This document shows positions 42,348-52,000 of a stretch of DNA of 64,000 bases, piece after piece. The notes below the pieces were generated by a model. The model saw nothing but the letters and a program-made list of their open reading frames with translations, did not search any database and was not told the origin of the DNA. The stretch is from assembly GCA_963728295.1 (NCBI GenBank), contig CAVSKB010000011.1:806001-870000 (forward strand), read 5' to 3'. The DNA comes from DATJKD01 sp963728295. GTDB taxonomy: Bacteria; Pseudomonadota; Gammaproteobacteria; Steroidobacterales; Steroidobacteraceae. How positions within the stretch are numbered: the stretch's first letter is position 1; the number at the start of each line of letters is the position of its first letter. Both the position numbers and the translations under genes were made by a program.

Positions 42348-42742
42348 TGATCTTCGGCATCGGCACCGACGTCGTGCAGCTTGCGCGAGTCGAGGCGGTC
42401 TATGCGCGCCATGGAGAGCATTTCGTCAGCCGGCTGCTGCTGCCCGAGGAGGAACGCGCCTTCCGCGGCTACCGGCGTCCGGTGCGATTCCTGGCGATGC
42501 GCTTTGCCGCAAAAGAGGCGATCGTGAAGGCGCTCGGCACAGGCTTCTCCCATGGCATGTGGATCCGCGATGTCGGCATCTCGGCAAACGCGTGGGGTAG
42601 GCCCGAGGTGATCTGGTCGGACCGTGGACGCAGGCGACGCGACGAGCTGGGGGCGGGCGAAGGCCACGTCACTCTCACGGACGAGGCCGGCCTCGTGATA
42701 GCGGTCGCGGTGCTGATGCGACGCGCGGAGCGCGGGGCATGA
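42347..42742 (+). CDS. acpS: Holo-[acyl-carrier-protein] synthase
   Basis: Transfers 4'-phosphopantetheine from CoA to apo-ACP. 131 residues. The metal-binding Asp8 is in IFGIGTDVVQLARVE, and the Glu of FAAKEAIVKALGTGF is the second ligand. The ending VTLTDEAGLVIAVAVL is typical. The ATG at 42347 shares a base with the pdxJ stop. Its stop overlaps the exonuclease gene by 4 bases. Confidence 0.95.
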   Translation: MIFGIGTDVVQLARVEAVYARHGEHFVSRLLLPEEERAFRGYRRPVRFLAMRFAAKEAIVKALGTGFSHGMWIRDVGISANAWGRPEVIWSDRGRRRRDELGAGEGHVTLTDEAGLVIAVAVLMRRAERGA

Positions 42743-43521
42743 GCCTGGGCCAGGTGTTCGCCTTCGACATCGAGACGGTGCCGGACGTGGAGTTCGGACG
42801 TCGTCTGCATGGTCTCGAGGGACTGTCGGACAAGCAGGTCGGATACGTGATGCAGACGCGGCAACGCGAACTCACCGGCTCCGAGTTCCTGTCGCTCGAG
42901 CAGCAGCGGATCGTCGCGATCTCCGTAGCGATGCGTACCCGCGATGGGTTTCGAGCCTGGAGCCTGGGCGAGGTCGACACACCGGAGTCCGAGATCGTGC
43001 AGCGGTTCTTCGACGGTGTCGGCAGGTACTCGCCCGTGCTCGTGAGCTGGAACGGCAGCGCCTTCGATCTGCCGGTGCTCACCTACCGGGCACTCCGCCA
43101 CCAGGTGCAGGCGCCACGTTATTGGGAAATGGGGGAAGAAGACCAGAGCTTCCGCTTCAACAATTACCTGGGGCGCTTTCACTGGCGGCATATCGACCTG
43201 ATGGACGTGCTGTCCGGGTACCAGGGGCGCGGTCGAGTGAGCCTCGACCGCATGGCGCAGCTGCTCGGTCTGCCGGGGAAGATCGGAATGTCCGGCGAAG
43301 CCGTCTGGGACGCCTGGCTGGCGGGCCAGGCCGCCGAGATCCGCGACTATTGCGAGACCGACGTAATCAACACTTACCTCATCTATCTGCGCTTCGAGCT
43401 GCTACGTGGACGGCTCACGCGCGAAGAACACGTGCGCGAATGCGGTCTAGTCCGCGCCTGGCTGCAGGCCAGCGATAAGCTGCACCTGATCCGCTTCCGC
43501 GACGCCTGGCCGGTCACGTGA
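42739..43521 (+). CDS. Predicted 3'-5' exonuclease (PolB-like)
   Basis: 260-residue DEDD-superfamily nuclease related to the proofreading domain of family B DNA polymerases (PF10108). Exo I is VFAFDIETVPD, with the two acidic metal ligands. Exo II is in VSWNGSAFDLPVLTYRA (N-x3-FD). Exo III is in EIRDYCETDVINTYLIYLRF, with the Tyr and Asp of YxxxD. No polymerase domain. Genes of this type are common in Proteobacteria but little studied. Sits between acpS and rlmD, overlapping both. Confidence 0.85.
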   Translation: MSLGQVFAFDIETVPDVEFGRRLHGLEGLSDKQVGYVMQTRQRELTGSEFLSLEQQRIVAISVAMRTRDGFRAWSLGEVDTPESEIVQRFFDGVGRYSPVLVSWNGSAFDLPVLTYRALRHQVQAPRYWEMGEEDQSFRFNNYLGRFHWRHIDLMDVLSGYQGRGRVSLDRMAQLLGLPGKIGMSGEAVWDAWLAGQAAEIRDYCETDVINTYLIYLRFELLRGRLTREEHVRECGLVRAWLQASDKLHLIRFRDAWPVT

Positions 43522-44846
43522 GGGGCCATCGCCTGACTGCCGCGCCCGAGCAGGCGCGGATCGTCGATCTCACGCACGATGGGCGGGGTGTCGCGCACAT
43601 CGAGGGCAAGACCGTGTTCGTATCGGACGGTTTGCCCGGGGAGCGCGTAACACTTCAGCGCACGGCGCGGCATCGCAGTTTCGATGAGGCCGCGCTCGTG
43701 GCCGTGATCGAGCCGAGCGCGGAGCGGGTCACGCCGCAATGCCCGCATTTCGGCGTCTGCGGCGGCTGCGCGCTGCAGCACCTGTCACCCGTGGCGCAGC
43801 TGAAGTTCAAACAGACGCAGCTGCTTACGAGCCTCGACCGGATCGGCGGCGTCACGCCGCGCGAGATCCTGCCGCCGCTCGGCGCGTCGTCCTGGAGCTA
43901 TCGCCGCCGCGCGAGGCTCGGCGTGAAGTACGTCGCGAAGAAGGGCCGCGTGCTGGTCGGATTCCGCGAGCGGGCTGCGCCGTACGTCGCCGACCTGCAC
44001 GAGTGCCGCGTCCTCGCGGCGCCAGCGGGCAAGCTCATCGATGCGCTAGCGGCAATGGTGCAGTCGCTGTCCATCGCCGAGCGCGTGCCACAGATCGAGA
44101 TCGCCGTCGCCGAGAACGGGTGCGCGCTGGTGTTGCGCGTGCTGGCGTCGCCTGGGCGCGAAGATCTCGAGCGGCTGGCGGAGTTCGAGCGCGAGCGGGG
44201 CGTGCGCATTTACCTGCAGCCCGGGGGTCTGGACACCGTGGCGCCGTTGTCGGGGGACGCAGCGGGGCTCCGATACTCGCTGCCGGAGTTCGACCTGGAC
44301 CTCGAGTTTCTTCCGACCGATTTCGTCCAGATCAACGCCGAGCTCAATGCGCTGATGGTCAGCCGTGCGGTCGAGCTCCTGCAGCTGGTACCAACGGACA
44401 CCGTGCTGGACCTCTTCTGCGGGATCGGCAACTTCTCGTTGCCCGTGGCGCGGCGCGCCGGGCTCGTCGTGGGCGTCGAGGGCGACAACGCGCTCGTCGG
44501 GCGTGCCCGACGCAACGCCGAATTGAACAGAATCCAGAACGCGGAGTTCCACACGGCCGATCTGGCGGTCCCTTGCGCGGACCTGCCCTGGGCCGTCCGG
44601 CGCTACGACCGCGTGCTGATCGACCCGCCGAGGGCGGGCGCGAAGGAGATTCTGTCGCTCATCGCGCGCTGTGATGCGAGCTGCGTCGTGTATATCTCCT
44701 GTCACGCTGGCAGTCTGGCGCGGGATGCTGGCATTCTCGTCCGCGAACACGGTTTCTTGCTGGCGTCCGCCGGCGTGATGGACATGTTTCCGCACACGGC
44801 GCACGTCGAGGCCATCGCAGTGTTTGTGAGGCAGATCACGAAATGA
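43518..44846 (+). CDS. rlmD: 23S rRNA (uracil(1939)-C(5))-methyltransferase RlmD
   Basis: SAM-dependent uracil methyltransferase with a TRAM domain (about 12-70) and a [4Fe-4S] site (CPHFGVCGGCALQH). 442 residues from a GTG that overlaps the exonuclease stop. The SAM-binding core has DLFCGIGNFSLPVARRAG and GVEGDNALVGRARRN. The nucleophilic Cys is in VYISCHAGSLARD; the residues after SC are HAGS rather than the usual NPAT. The base Glu is retained in HVEAIAVF. RlmC/TrmFO-like alternatives are less likely because of the TRAM and Fe-S layout. Confidence 0.92.
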   Translation: MRGHRLTAAPEQARIVDLTHDGRGVAHIEGKTVFVSDGLPGERVTLQRTARHRSFDEAALVAVIEPSAERVTPQCPHFGVCGGCALQHLSPVAQLKFKQTQLLTSLDRIGGVTPREILPPLGASSWSYRRRARLGVKYVAKKGRVLVGFRERAAPYVADLHECRVLAAPAGKLIDALAAMVQSLSIAERVPQIEIAVAENGCALVLRVLASPGREDLERLAEFERERGVRIYLQPGGLDTVAPLSGDAAGLRYSLPEFDLDLEFLPTDFVQINAELNALMVSRAVELLQLVPTDTVLDLFCGIGNFSLPVARRAGLVVGVEGDNALVGRARRNAELNRIQNAEFHTADLAVPCADLPWAVRRYDRVLIDPPRAGAKEILSLIARCDASCVVYISCHAGSLARDAGILVREHGFLLASAGVMDMFPHTAHVEAIAVFVRQITK

Positions 44847-45889
44847 CCCTGGGGCCCGTAATGGTCGACGTTTCGGGCACGACGCTCACGGCCGACGACC
44901 GCGAGGTGCTGGGCCATCCACTCGTCGGCGCCGTCATCCTGTTTGCGCGAAATTACCTCGGCGTCGAGCAGCTCGAGGAGCTGGTGCGCGACATCCGGGC
45001 GGTGCGCTCGCCGCCGCTGCTCGTCGCGGTGGACCAGGAAGGCGGGCGGGTGCAGCGTTTCCGCGACGGCTTTACGGAACTGCCGCCGCAGCGCCTGATC
45101 GGGCGGCTCTACGATTCCGATCCCGAGGCCGGCCGGCGCCTCGCCGCGCAATGCGGCTGGCTCCTGGCAGCGGAGCTTCGCGCCGTAGGCGTGGACCTGA
45201 GCTTTGCCCCCTGTGTCGACCTCGACTACGGCGTGAGCGAGGTCATCGGCGACCGGGCCTATCACCACGACGCGGAGGTGGTCGCGCGCCTCGCGGTGTC
45301 CGCGATGCAGGGCATGCGCGAGGCGGGCATGGCCGCGACCGCGAAGCACTTTCCGGGGCATGGAGCGGTCGTGGCCGATTCGCACCGCGCCCTGCCTGTG
45401 GATCGGCGGCCGATCGAGGAACTGGGCGACGAGCTGCTGCCGTACCGCCGCATGATCGCCAACGGTCTGTCGTCGATCATGGTCGCGCACGTGTCCTTCC
45501 CGGAAGTCGACGATGCGCCTGCGAGCCTGTCGCGTCGCTGGCTGCAGCGCGAGTTGCGCGGCGGTCTCGGTTTCACGGGCGCCGTGTTCTCGGATGATCT
45601 CAGCATGGCCGGCGCCGCCATCGCGGGAACGGTGCCGGAACGTGCACGGGAAGCGCTCGCCGCGGGTTGCGACGTGCTCGCGATCTGCAACGACAGACCC
45701 GGCGTGCTCGACACGCTCGACGAGCTGGCGGGTGAGTCGGATCCCCTGAGCCAGGTACGGCTGGTGCGGCTGCACGGCCGCCCCACGTCTCCGGGCCGCG
45801 AAGCGCTGGCGGCGCTGCCGCGCTGGCAGGAATGCCACAGTGCGGTCAGCCATTGCCGCGATGCGCCGGAATTGCGGCTCGATGCCTGA
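44843..45889 (+). CDS. nagZ: Beta-N-acetylhexosaminidase NagZ
   Basis: Cytoplasmic glycoside hydrolase family 3 enzyme of peptidoglycan recycling, removing GlcNAc from anhydromuropeptides. 348 residues. Motifs: VAVDQEGGRVQRFRDGFT, DLSFAPCVDLDYG, the mobile catalytic-loop motif KHFPGHGAVVADSH, and the nucleophile Asp in VFSDDLSMAGAA. Starts at the ATG overlapping the rlmD stop. Common in the acpS/nagZ/mfd neighbourhood of Xanthomonadales relatives (from memory). Confidence 0.95.
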   Translation: MTLGPVMVDVSGTTLTADDREVLGHPLVGAVILFARNYLGVEQLEELVRDIRAVRSPPLLVAVDQEGGRVQRFRDGFTELPPQRLIGRLYDSDPEAGRRLAAQCGWLLAAELRAVGVDLSFAPCVDLDYGVSEVIGDRAYHHDAEVVARLAVSAMQGMREAGMAATAKHFPGHGAVVADSHRALPVDRRPIEELGDELLPYRRMIANGLSSIMVAHVSFPEVDDAPASLSRRWLQRELRGGLGFTGAVFSDDLSMAGAAIAGTVPERAREALAAGCDVLAICNDRPGVLDTLDELAGESDPLSQVRLVRLHGRPTSPGREALAALPRWQECHSAVSHCRDAPELRLDA

Positions 45890-45905
45890 CGATGCGCCCC
45901 CTCCA

Positions 45906-46768
45906 ATGAACGCCATGGACGCAGAACTGCTGGTCGAGGTACTCCGCCACGCACCCGACGCGGTCGCGGTCGTGGACGGGGCGCAGCCCGGCGGCGGGCG
46001 GATCCTCTACTCGAATTCGACGCTCGCGCTTGCTTCTGCAGCGGCCGGACGAGTGGCCGGTCGGCCGAAAACTGGGCGAGATCGAAACCAGCGGTTCGCT
46101 GGGGGCGGCGAAAGTCAGCAGCGCACCGGTATCGCTCGTATGCGCGGACGGCACGCGCATCGGCTGCGAGCGTTTCGAATCACGCCTCTCGGGCGACCGC
46201 CTGGTGATCTTTTACCGCCCGGTACCCAAGCTCTCATTCGAAAGCACACAGGCCGTTGCCAATCTGGCGGGCCACAGCGGCCTTGCCACCCGCGAGCACC
46301 TGATGGAGGTATTGCGCCGCGACTGGTCGATCGCGCAGCGCGACTCGCGCCAGGATCACCGTGATGCGCTTCGACCTCGACGCCTTCCGCACTTACATCG
46401 AGATATTCGGGCGGATGGCGGCCGACAACGTGCTGCGCCAGGTGGGCAAGACGATCGCGGCCGCGATGCGGCGAACGAGCGATGTCGTCGCGCGATTCGA
46501 CGACGATGAGTTCGTCGTGCTCGGCGTGTCGATGGAGCCGCCGAGCGCAGTCTCTCACGCGGAGCAGATCCTCGGCCGGGTCCGGGCGCTCGCGGTTCAT
46601 CACCCGCGCTCGCCGACGGGACGTTACCTCACGATGAGCTGCGGAATCGTCACCAGCGGAGCGGGACGCAGCTCGGAATGCGAATCGATACTCGAGGCAG
46701 CGGCCAAGGCGCTGCTCAAGGCGAAGACCGACGGCGGCAATCGGGTCGTCGGTGGCGATCTGAAATAG
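45906..46768 (+). CDS. PAS-like/degenerate GGDEF protein (two frame breaks)
   Basis: About 286 residues after correcting +1 breaks near 46028 and 46340. The N-terminal part resembles a PAS sensor (LRHAPDAVAVVDG, RILYSNSTLA, then LLQRPDEWPVGRKLGE). The C-terminal part resembles a diguanylate cyclase domain: FDLDAFRTYIEIFG and VVARFDDDEFVVLG, ending LLKAKTDGGNRVV. The active-site loop reads DDDEF instead of GGDEF, and the upstream substrate motif lacks the Asn-Asp and Gly-His residues. These changes lie inside single continuous frames, not at a break. Catalysis is therefore unlikely; a c-di-GMP-independent or sensory role is possible. Starts 16 bases after nagZ; an ATG at 45882 is the alternative. 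Confidence 0.72.
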
Positions 46769-46871
46769 ACGCGAAGCCAGAACCGGCCTCCGTCAAATCC
46801 CGGGAGCGTATGATTCCGGTCCAGGTACGTCGAATACCGCCGGCTGGTCGTGAATCATGCTGGAGACGCTC

Positions 46872-47346
46872 ATGGCGCTCGCGCTCACCTCATCCGCGTT
46901 CACGCACAGCGGACCGATTCCGAGGACCTACACCTGCCAGGGTAGCGACATCTCCGTGCCACTCACATGGAGCGGGTTGCCGTCCGGAACGAAGAGCCTC
47001 GCCCTCGTCGTCGACGACCCGGATGCACCCGACCCGGCGGCACCGAAGATGACCTGGGTGCACTGGGTGCTCTACAACATCCCGCCGGATGCCACGGGGT
47101 TGCCGCAGGGCGTCAAACCGGCCGACTTGCCGCGCGGTACCGTTTGAAGGCGTCAACGACTGGAAGCGTACGGGTTACGGCGGCCCCTGTCCGCCCATCG
47201 GGACGCACCGCTATTTTCACAAATTGTACGCCCTCGACGTCGTGCTCCCGGATCTCGGAAAGCCGAGCAAGGCGCAGCTCGAGCAGGCGATGAAGGGCCA
47301 CGTACTCGCGCAGAGCGAGTTGATCGGGACCTACAAGAAGGACTGA
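46872..47346 (+). CDS. YbhB/YbcL-family PEBP-like protein (one frame break)
   Basis: Phosphatidylethanolamine-binding-protein-like fold, 157 residues corrected. The start at ATG 46872 (GGAG 6 bases upstream) gives MALALTSSAFTHSGPIPRTY and CQGSDISVPLTWSG, like family members. The ligand-site motifs are ALVVDDPDAPDP and VHWVLYNIPPD. A +1 break near 47142 precedes NDWKRTGYGGPCPPIGTHRY and FHKLYALD, the second hallmark. Cytoplasmic or periplasmic location is undecided; there is no clear signal peptide from this start. Bacterial function is not established. Confidence 0.82.
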
Positions 47347-47357
47347 GACTCGCGGCG

Positions 47358-47790
47358 ATGGGCAAACGCTGGTCGCGGCGGAATGCGAAGCGCCTCCGCA
47401 TGACACTGGTCGTCGCGGGGATGGTCGCGATCGTCGGCGGTCCCGGCGTCGTCCATCCGCAGGCCGCGGGCTTTGCCGTGACACCGCTGCTTCGGACCCC
47501 GCTGTCGGCGGATGCAAGCCAGGAAGTGCTGATCGGCGACCGGACAGTTCGAGCCGGCCGGCACGACCGGCCGTCACTCGCATCACGGCGACGAGTATGC
47601 GACGGTGATCGAGGGAACGGTCGAGGTGGTGACGGACGGGCAGCCACCGCGGCGCTACACCACCGGCGAGGCCTATCACAACGCGCGCGGCGTGGTGCAC
47701 GAGACCCGAAATGTCGGGAAAACACGGGCGCGAGTCGTCAGCACCCTGATCGTCGATTCGGGACGTCCGCTCATCGAGCCTGCCGACTGA
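47358..47790 (+). CDS. Exported cupin-domain protein (one frame break)
   Basis: About 143 residues corrected. The N terminus is basic followed by a hydrophobic segment (MTLVVAGMVAIVGGPGVVHP), a likely signal peptide with cleavage near HPQA. A +1 break near 47550 precedes FEPAGTTGRHSHHGDEYATV, which matches cupin motif 1 exactly: Gly, HxH, three residues, Glu, six residues, Gly. Motif 2 follows as YHNARGVVHETRNVG. The metal-binding His and Glu are all present, so it may bind a metal; substrate unknown. 11 bases after the PEBP gene. Confidence 0.75.
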
Positions 47791-47806
47791 TCGGGATGAA
47801 CTGCTC

Positions 47807-48232
47807 GTGGCCGGCTATTCGGGCACTCCACTCGCGGCAAAGCTCGGGATCAGGGCCGGCACGACGGTGCTCACGGTCGATGCGCCGCCGGGTTATCGCG
47901 ATCTGCTTGTGCCGGTGCCCGACGGGGTCGCCTTCAAGTCAAGGCTGACTCCCCGAATCGACATCATCCACGTCTTCTCGACGTCGAGACGGAAGCTCGG
48001 CGCGTTTCTCGGTCGTGCGCGGCGACTCATGCGCGACGATGCGGCGATCTGGGTGTCGTGGCCCAAGAAGGCCGCTGCGGTGCCAACGGATCTGACAGAG
48101 GATGTGGTGCGCGAGATTGCGCTGCCGCTCGGTCTCGTCGACGTCAAGGTCTGCGCGGTCGATGCGGTCTGGTCGGGGCTCAAGCTGGTGGTGCGGCGCG
48201 GGCAGCGGCGCGCCGCGCGATCATCCCCCTAG
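47807..48232 (+). CDS. DUF3052 protein
   Basis: 141 residues from a GTG at 47807 that begins AGYSGTPLAAKLGIRAG, the normal start of the family. Further conserved pieces are DIIHVFSTSRRKL and the DAAIWVSWPKKAAAVPTDLT block, ending KVCAVDAVWSGLKLVVR. DUF3052 proteins are widespread small cytoplasmic proteins without assigned function. 16 bases after the cupin gene. Its stop overlaps the true end of the convergent PEP-mutase-family gene by 4 bases. Confidence 0.85.
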   Translation: MAGYSGTPLAAKLGIRAGTTVLTVDAPPGYRDLLVPVPDGVAFKSRLTPRIDIIHVFSTSRRKLGAFLGRARRLMRDDAAIWVSWPKKAAAVPTDLTEDVVREIALPLGLVDVKVCAVDAVWSGLKLVVRRGQRRAARSSP

Positions 48233-49010
48233 CGCGCGGACGCCGCGAAGGTCTCGCGAGCCGCGTCCTCCAGGAACCGCATCGCCGCGCGGTACGGACC
48301 GGACCGTGGCTGATCCGCGCCACGCCGAGGCGCGCCAGGACGACGTGCGGCGGCAGCGCCGGCAGCACCATCACGTTGACCGGCAGAGGCGATGCCGTGC
48401 AGAGCCTGCCGATCAGCTCCGCATCCGTGAGCCCGGGCACGAAGAGCCCGCTCGCGCCCGCCGCTGCGTACGCCGCGGCGCGCTCGAGCGCGGCGTCGAC
48501 GAGTACCGCGTCGTGCCGCGCCGCATCTGCATGCAGAAACACGTCGGTGCGCGCATTGATGAAGAAGGGGATCGACATCCGGTCCGCGGCTGCGCGAGCC
48601 GCGCGGATGCGCGCAGCCTGGTCCTGCGTCGAATACAAGGAGTCGCCGCCGGACACGCTGTCCTCCAGGTTGCACCCGACCGCGCCGACCTTGATTGCGC
48701 GGGAGATGCTCTCGGCCACCGCCGCGGGGCGTGTGCCGTAACCCGACTCGAGGTCGATCGTCACCGGCAGCTCCACCGCGCGAACGATCCGCTCGAGGTT
48801 ACCGATCGCGAGCTCGAGCGGCAGGGCTTCGCCGTCCGGGTAGCCGTGCGCCGCGGCCACCGACCAGCTCCCCGTGGCGATCGCGCGCGCGCCACCCGCG
48901 GCGACCGCCCGTGCGCTGCCGGCGTCCCAGGCATTGAACAGCACCAGCGGGTCGCCCGCCACGTGCAGGCGGCGGAACTCGTCCGCGCGTGATCGTTGAT
49001 CGTTCATCAC
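48229..49010 (-). CDS. Isocitrate lyase/PEP mutase family protein (one frame break)
   Basis: About 260 residues corrected. Typical blocks of the ICL/PEPM superfamily: LVLFNAWDAGSARAVAAGGA, ATGSWSVAAAHGYPDGE, IDLESGYG (usually D-x-D/E-GYG), GCNLEDS, and FFINARTDVFL. A -1 break near 48303 (plus coordinates) separates ARISHGP from YRAAMRFLEDAARETFAASA, the normal C terminus ending at 48229. Most such proteins are oxaloacetate decarboxylase or carboxy-PEP mutase relatives; the exact reaction cannot be assigned. Start at 49010 or 49007 (tandem ATG). Confidence 0.85.
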
Positions 49011-49041
49011 TGCTCCGGAGGCGTGAACCGATCCCGGGAGT

Positions 49042-52000
49042 CTATCCTGTGCGGAGACGCGGTACGCACTGACCGAGGCGCGCCAGCAGTCCCTGGGCGG
49101 CGGTGAAGCGTTCCTCCGGCTCCTGGAATGCGCCCGTGAAACGCAGCCGGGTCGATCCCTCGAACCGCAGCGTCCGCCCGCTGCGCTGTACGAGCAGGAT
49201 GAGGGAACCGGGGTCTACCTGCGTGTCGGCGCCGAACACCACGGAACCCGACGACGGACCGACGTCGAGCCGCTCCACGCCGAGCGCGGTCGCGGCGATC
49301 CGCAGTCGCGCGATTCGCAGCAGATTCTTCGCGGGTTCGGGCAGCAGGCCGAAACGATCGACGATCTCGGTCTGCAGATCTTCAAGCTCCGCCTCGGATG
49401 TCACACCGGATATCCGCTTGTACATCACCAGCCGCGCATGCACGTCGGGCAGGAAGGAGTCAGGCAGCAACGCGGGCACATGCAGCTCGATCTCAGGGCC
49501 GTGATGCAGCGGTCGTTCGAGTTCCGGCTGCCGTCCCGCGCGCAGCGCGGCCACCGCGCGTTCGAGCAGATCCATGTAGAGCGCAAAACCGATCTCCTGG
49601 ATCTGGCCGCTCTGCTCCTCGCCCAGCAACTCTCCGGCGCCGCGTATTTCGAGGTCGTGAGTCGCGAGCACGAATCCCGCGCCAAGGTCCTCGAGCGACT
49701 CGATTGCTTCCAGGCGCTTCGCGGCATCACCGGTCATCGCGTTGCGCGGTGGCGCGATGAGGTACGCGTAGGCCTGGTGGTGCGAGCGGCCGACCCGCCC
49801 GCGCAGCTGGTGCAGCTGCGCGAGGCCGAACCGGTCCGCACGGTCGATCACGATCGTGTTGGCGGTCGGGATGTCGATTCCGCTTTCGATGATCGTCGTG
49901 CACATGAGGACGTTGCTGCGGCGGTGATAGAAATCCAGCATCACCTGCTCGAGTTCGCGTTCGCGCATCTGGCCGTGCCCGATCACGATCCGCGCCTCCG
50001 GCACCAGCGCCGCAAGCCGCTCGGCGGCGCGCGCTATTGTGTCGACGCTGTTGTGCACGTAGTACACCTGGCCGCCGCGGCGCAGCTCGCGCAGACACGC
50101 CTCGCGCACCATCGGCGCGTTCCATTCGGAGACGAAGGTCTTGATCGACAGCCGCGCCGCGGGCGGCGTCGCGATCAACGACAGGTCCCGCAGGCCACCG
50201 AGAGCCAGGTTGAGCGTGCGCGGAATGGGAGTGGCGGTCAGCGTGAGCACGTCGACCTCGGCGCGCATCTGCTTCAGGCGTTCCTTGTCGCGTACACCGA
50301 AGCGATGCTCCTCGTCGATGATCAGGAGCCCCAGGTCCTTGAAGCGCACCCCCGGCTGCAGGAGTTTGTGCGTGCCGATGACGATGTCGACCTGTCCGTG
50401 CGCCAGTCCGTCGAGCGTCGCCTTCGATTGCGCGCCGGCCCGGAATCGCGACAGGAGCTCCACCTTGACCGGCCAGTCGGCGAAGCGGTCGGCGAATGTC
50501 TGGTGATGCTGCTGCGCGAGCAGCGTCGTGGGCACGAGCACGGCGACCTGCCGTCCGGCCTGGACGGCGACGAAAGCGGCCCGCAGCGCCACCTCGGTCT
50601 TGCCGAAGCCCACGTCACCGCAGACCACGCGATCCATCGGCCGGGGCGCCCGAAGATCGTCGATCACCTGGCGGATTGCCGCCAGCTGATCTGCGGTCTC
50701 CTCGAACGGGAAGCGCTGCTCGAAGGCTTTCAGCTGCGGCTCGTCGACCGGGAACGCGAAGCCCGGACGCGCGGCACGCCGCGAGTACACGTCGAGCAGT
50801 TCGACCGCCGCGTCGTGGATGCGTGCCGCGGCACGCTGCCGCGCCTTCTGCCATTGATCGCCGCCGAGCCGGTGCAGCGGCGCGGTCTCCGCCGGCGCGC
50901 CCGTGTAGCGGCTGACGCGCTCGAGCGCCTGCACGGGTACGTACAGCCGGTCGCCATCGGCATACTCGAGCACGAGAAACTCGGCGGTCATGCCGGCTGT
51001 TTCCATCGTGGTCAGGCCGCGGTAACGGCCGACGCCGTAGTCCTCGTGCACCACCGGCGCACCGGGGCGCAGATCGGCGAGCTGCTGGATGATGCGGGCC
51101 GGGTCGCGGTCGCTGCGTCGCCGGCGTCGATCCTGTCGCGCGCGTTCGCCAAAGAGCTGCTGCTCCGCGTAGATCGTAATCGGCGGATCGGCGAGCGCGA
51201 CACCCGATACGAGCGGAGCAACCGCGACCGCAAGCTCCGCTCCAGACGCGAGAAACTCGTCCCAGCCGGCGACTATCCTGGGCGCGATTCCATGCGGGCG
51301 CAGCAGATCGAGCAGCAGCTCGCGGCGGCCCGGCGATTCGGCCGCAAGCAGGATCGCGGGACTCGCTCGCGCGCACGGCGGCTGCAAACGCCGTGATGCT
51401 GTCCTCGTGCCGGAGATCGAGGCGGAGGTCGGGCGCGTCACGCGCCGCGACCACCGATCGGCGACGCATCGTCGGCGTCCGCCGCGGCGCCGGAGGTCTC
51501 GAGCTCCGCATACGGTCGGGCGCGCGCCCGTGTGAGCCACTCCTGCGGCTCGAGGAACACTTCCGCAGGGGCGAGTACCGGGTGTTCGATGTCGTAGCGG
51601 TGCTCCTCGTGCCGCTCCTCGATCGCGCGCCATCGCCGCAGCCAGCGCGCCTGCGGTGTTCTCCGGCAGCACGAGCACTGCGTCGTCGGGCAGATAGTCG
51701 AAGAGCGTGGAGGTGGACTCGAAGAAGAGCGGCAAGTAGTACTCGATGCCGGCGGGTGCGAGCCCGTCGCCAACGTCGCGGTACACCGGCATCCGCGTGA
51801 GATCTCCCTCGAAGCGCGTGCGGAAGCGGCGCCGGAAGTCGCGGATCGAGTCGGGCGCGAGACTGAACTCGCGCGCCGGCAGCAGCTCGATCCTCTCGAG
51901 CCGGCCGGTGGTGCGCTGCGTCTCGGAGTCGAAACTGCGGATGCTGTCGATCCGCCGGTCGTCGAGATCGATACGCAACGGCGCATCGCTTCCCATCGGG

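Noticed and set aside
46809..46814. TATGAT before the PEBP gene as a promoter
   Set aside because: No acceptable -35 hexamer at 16-18 bases.
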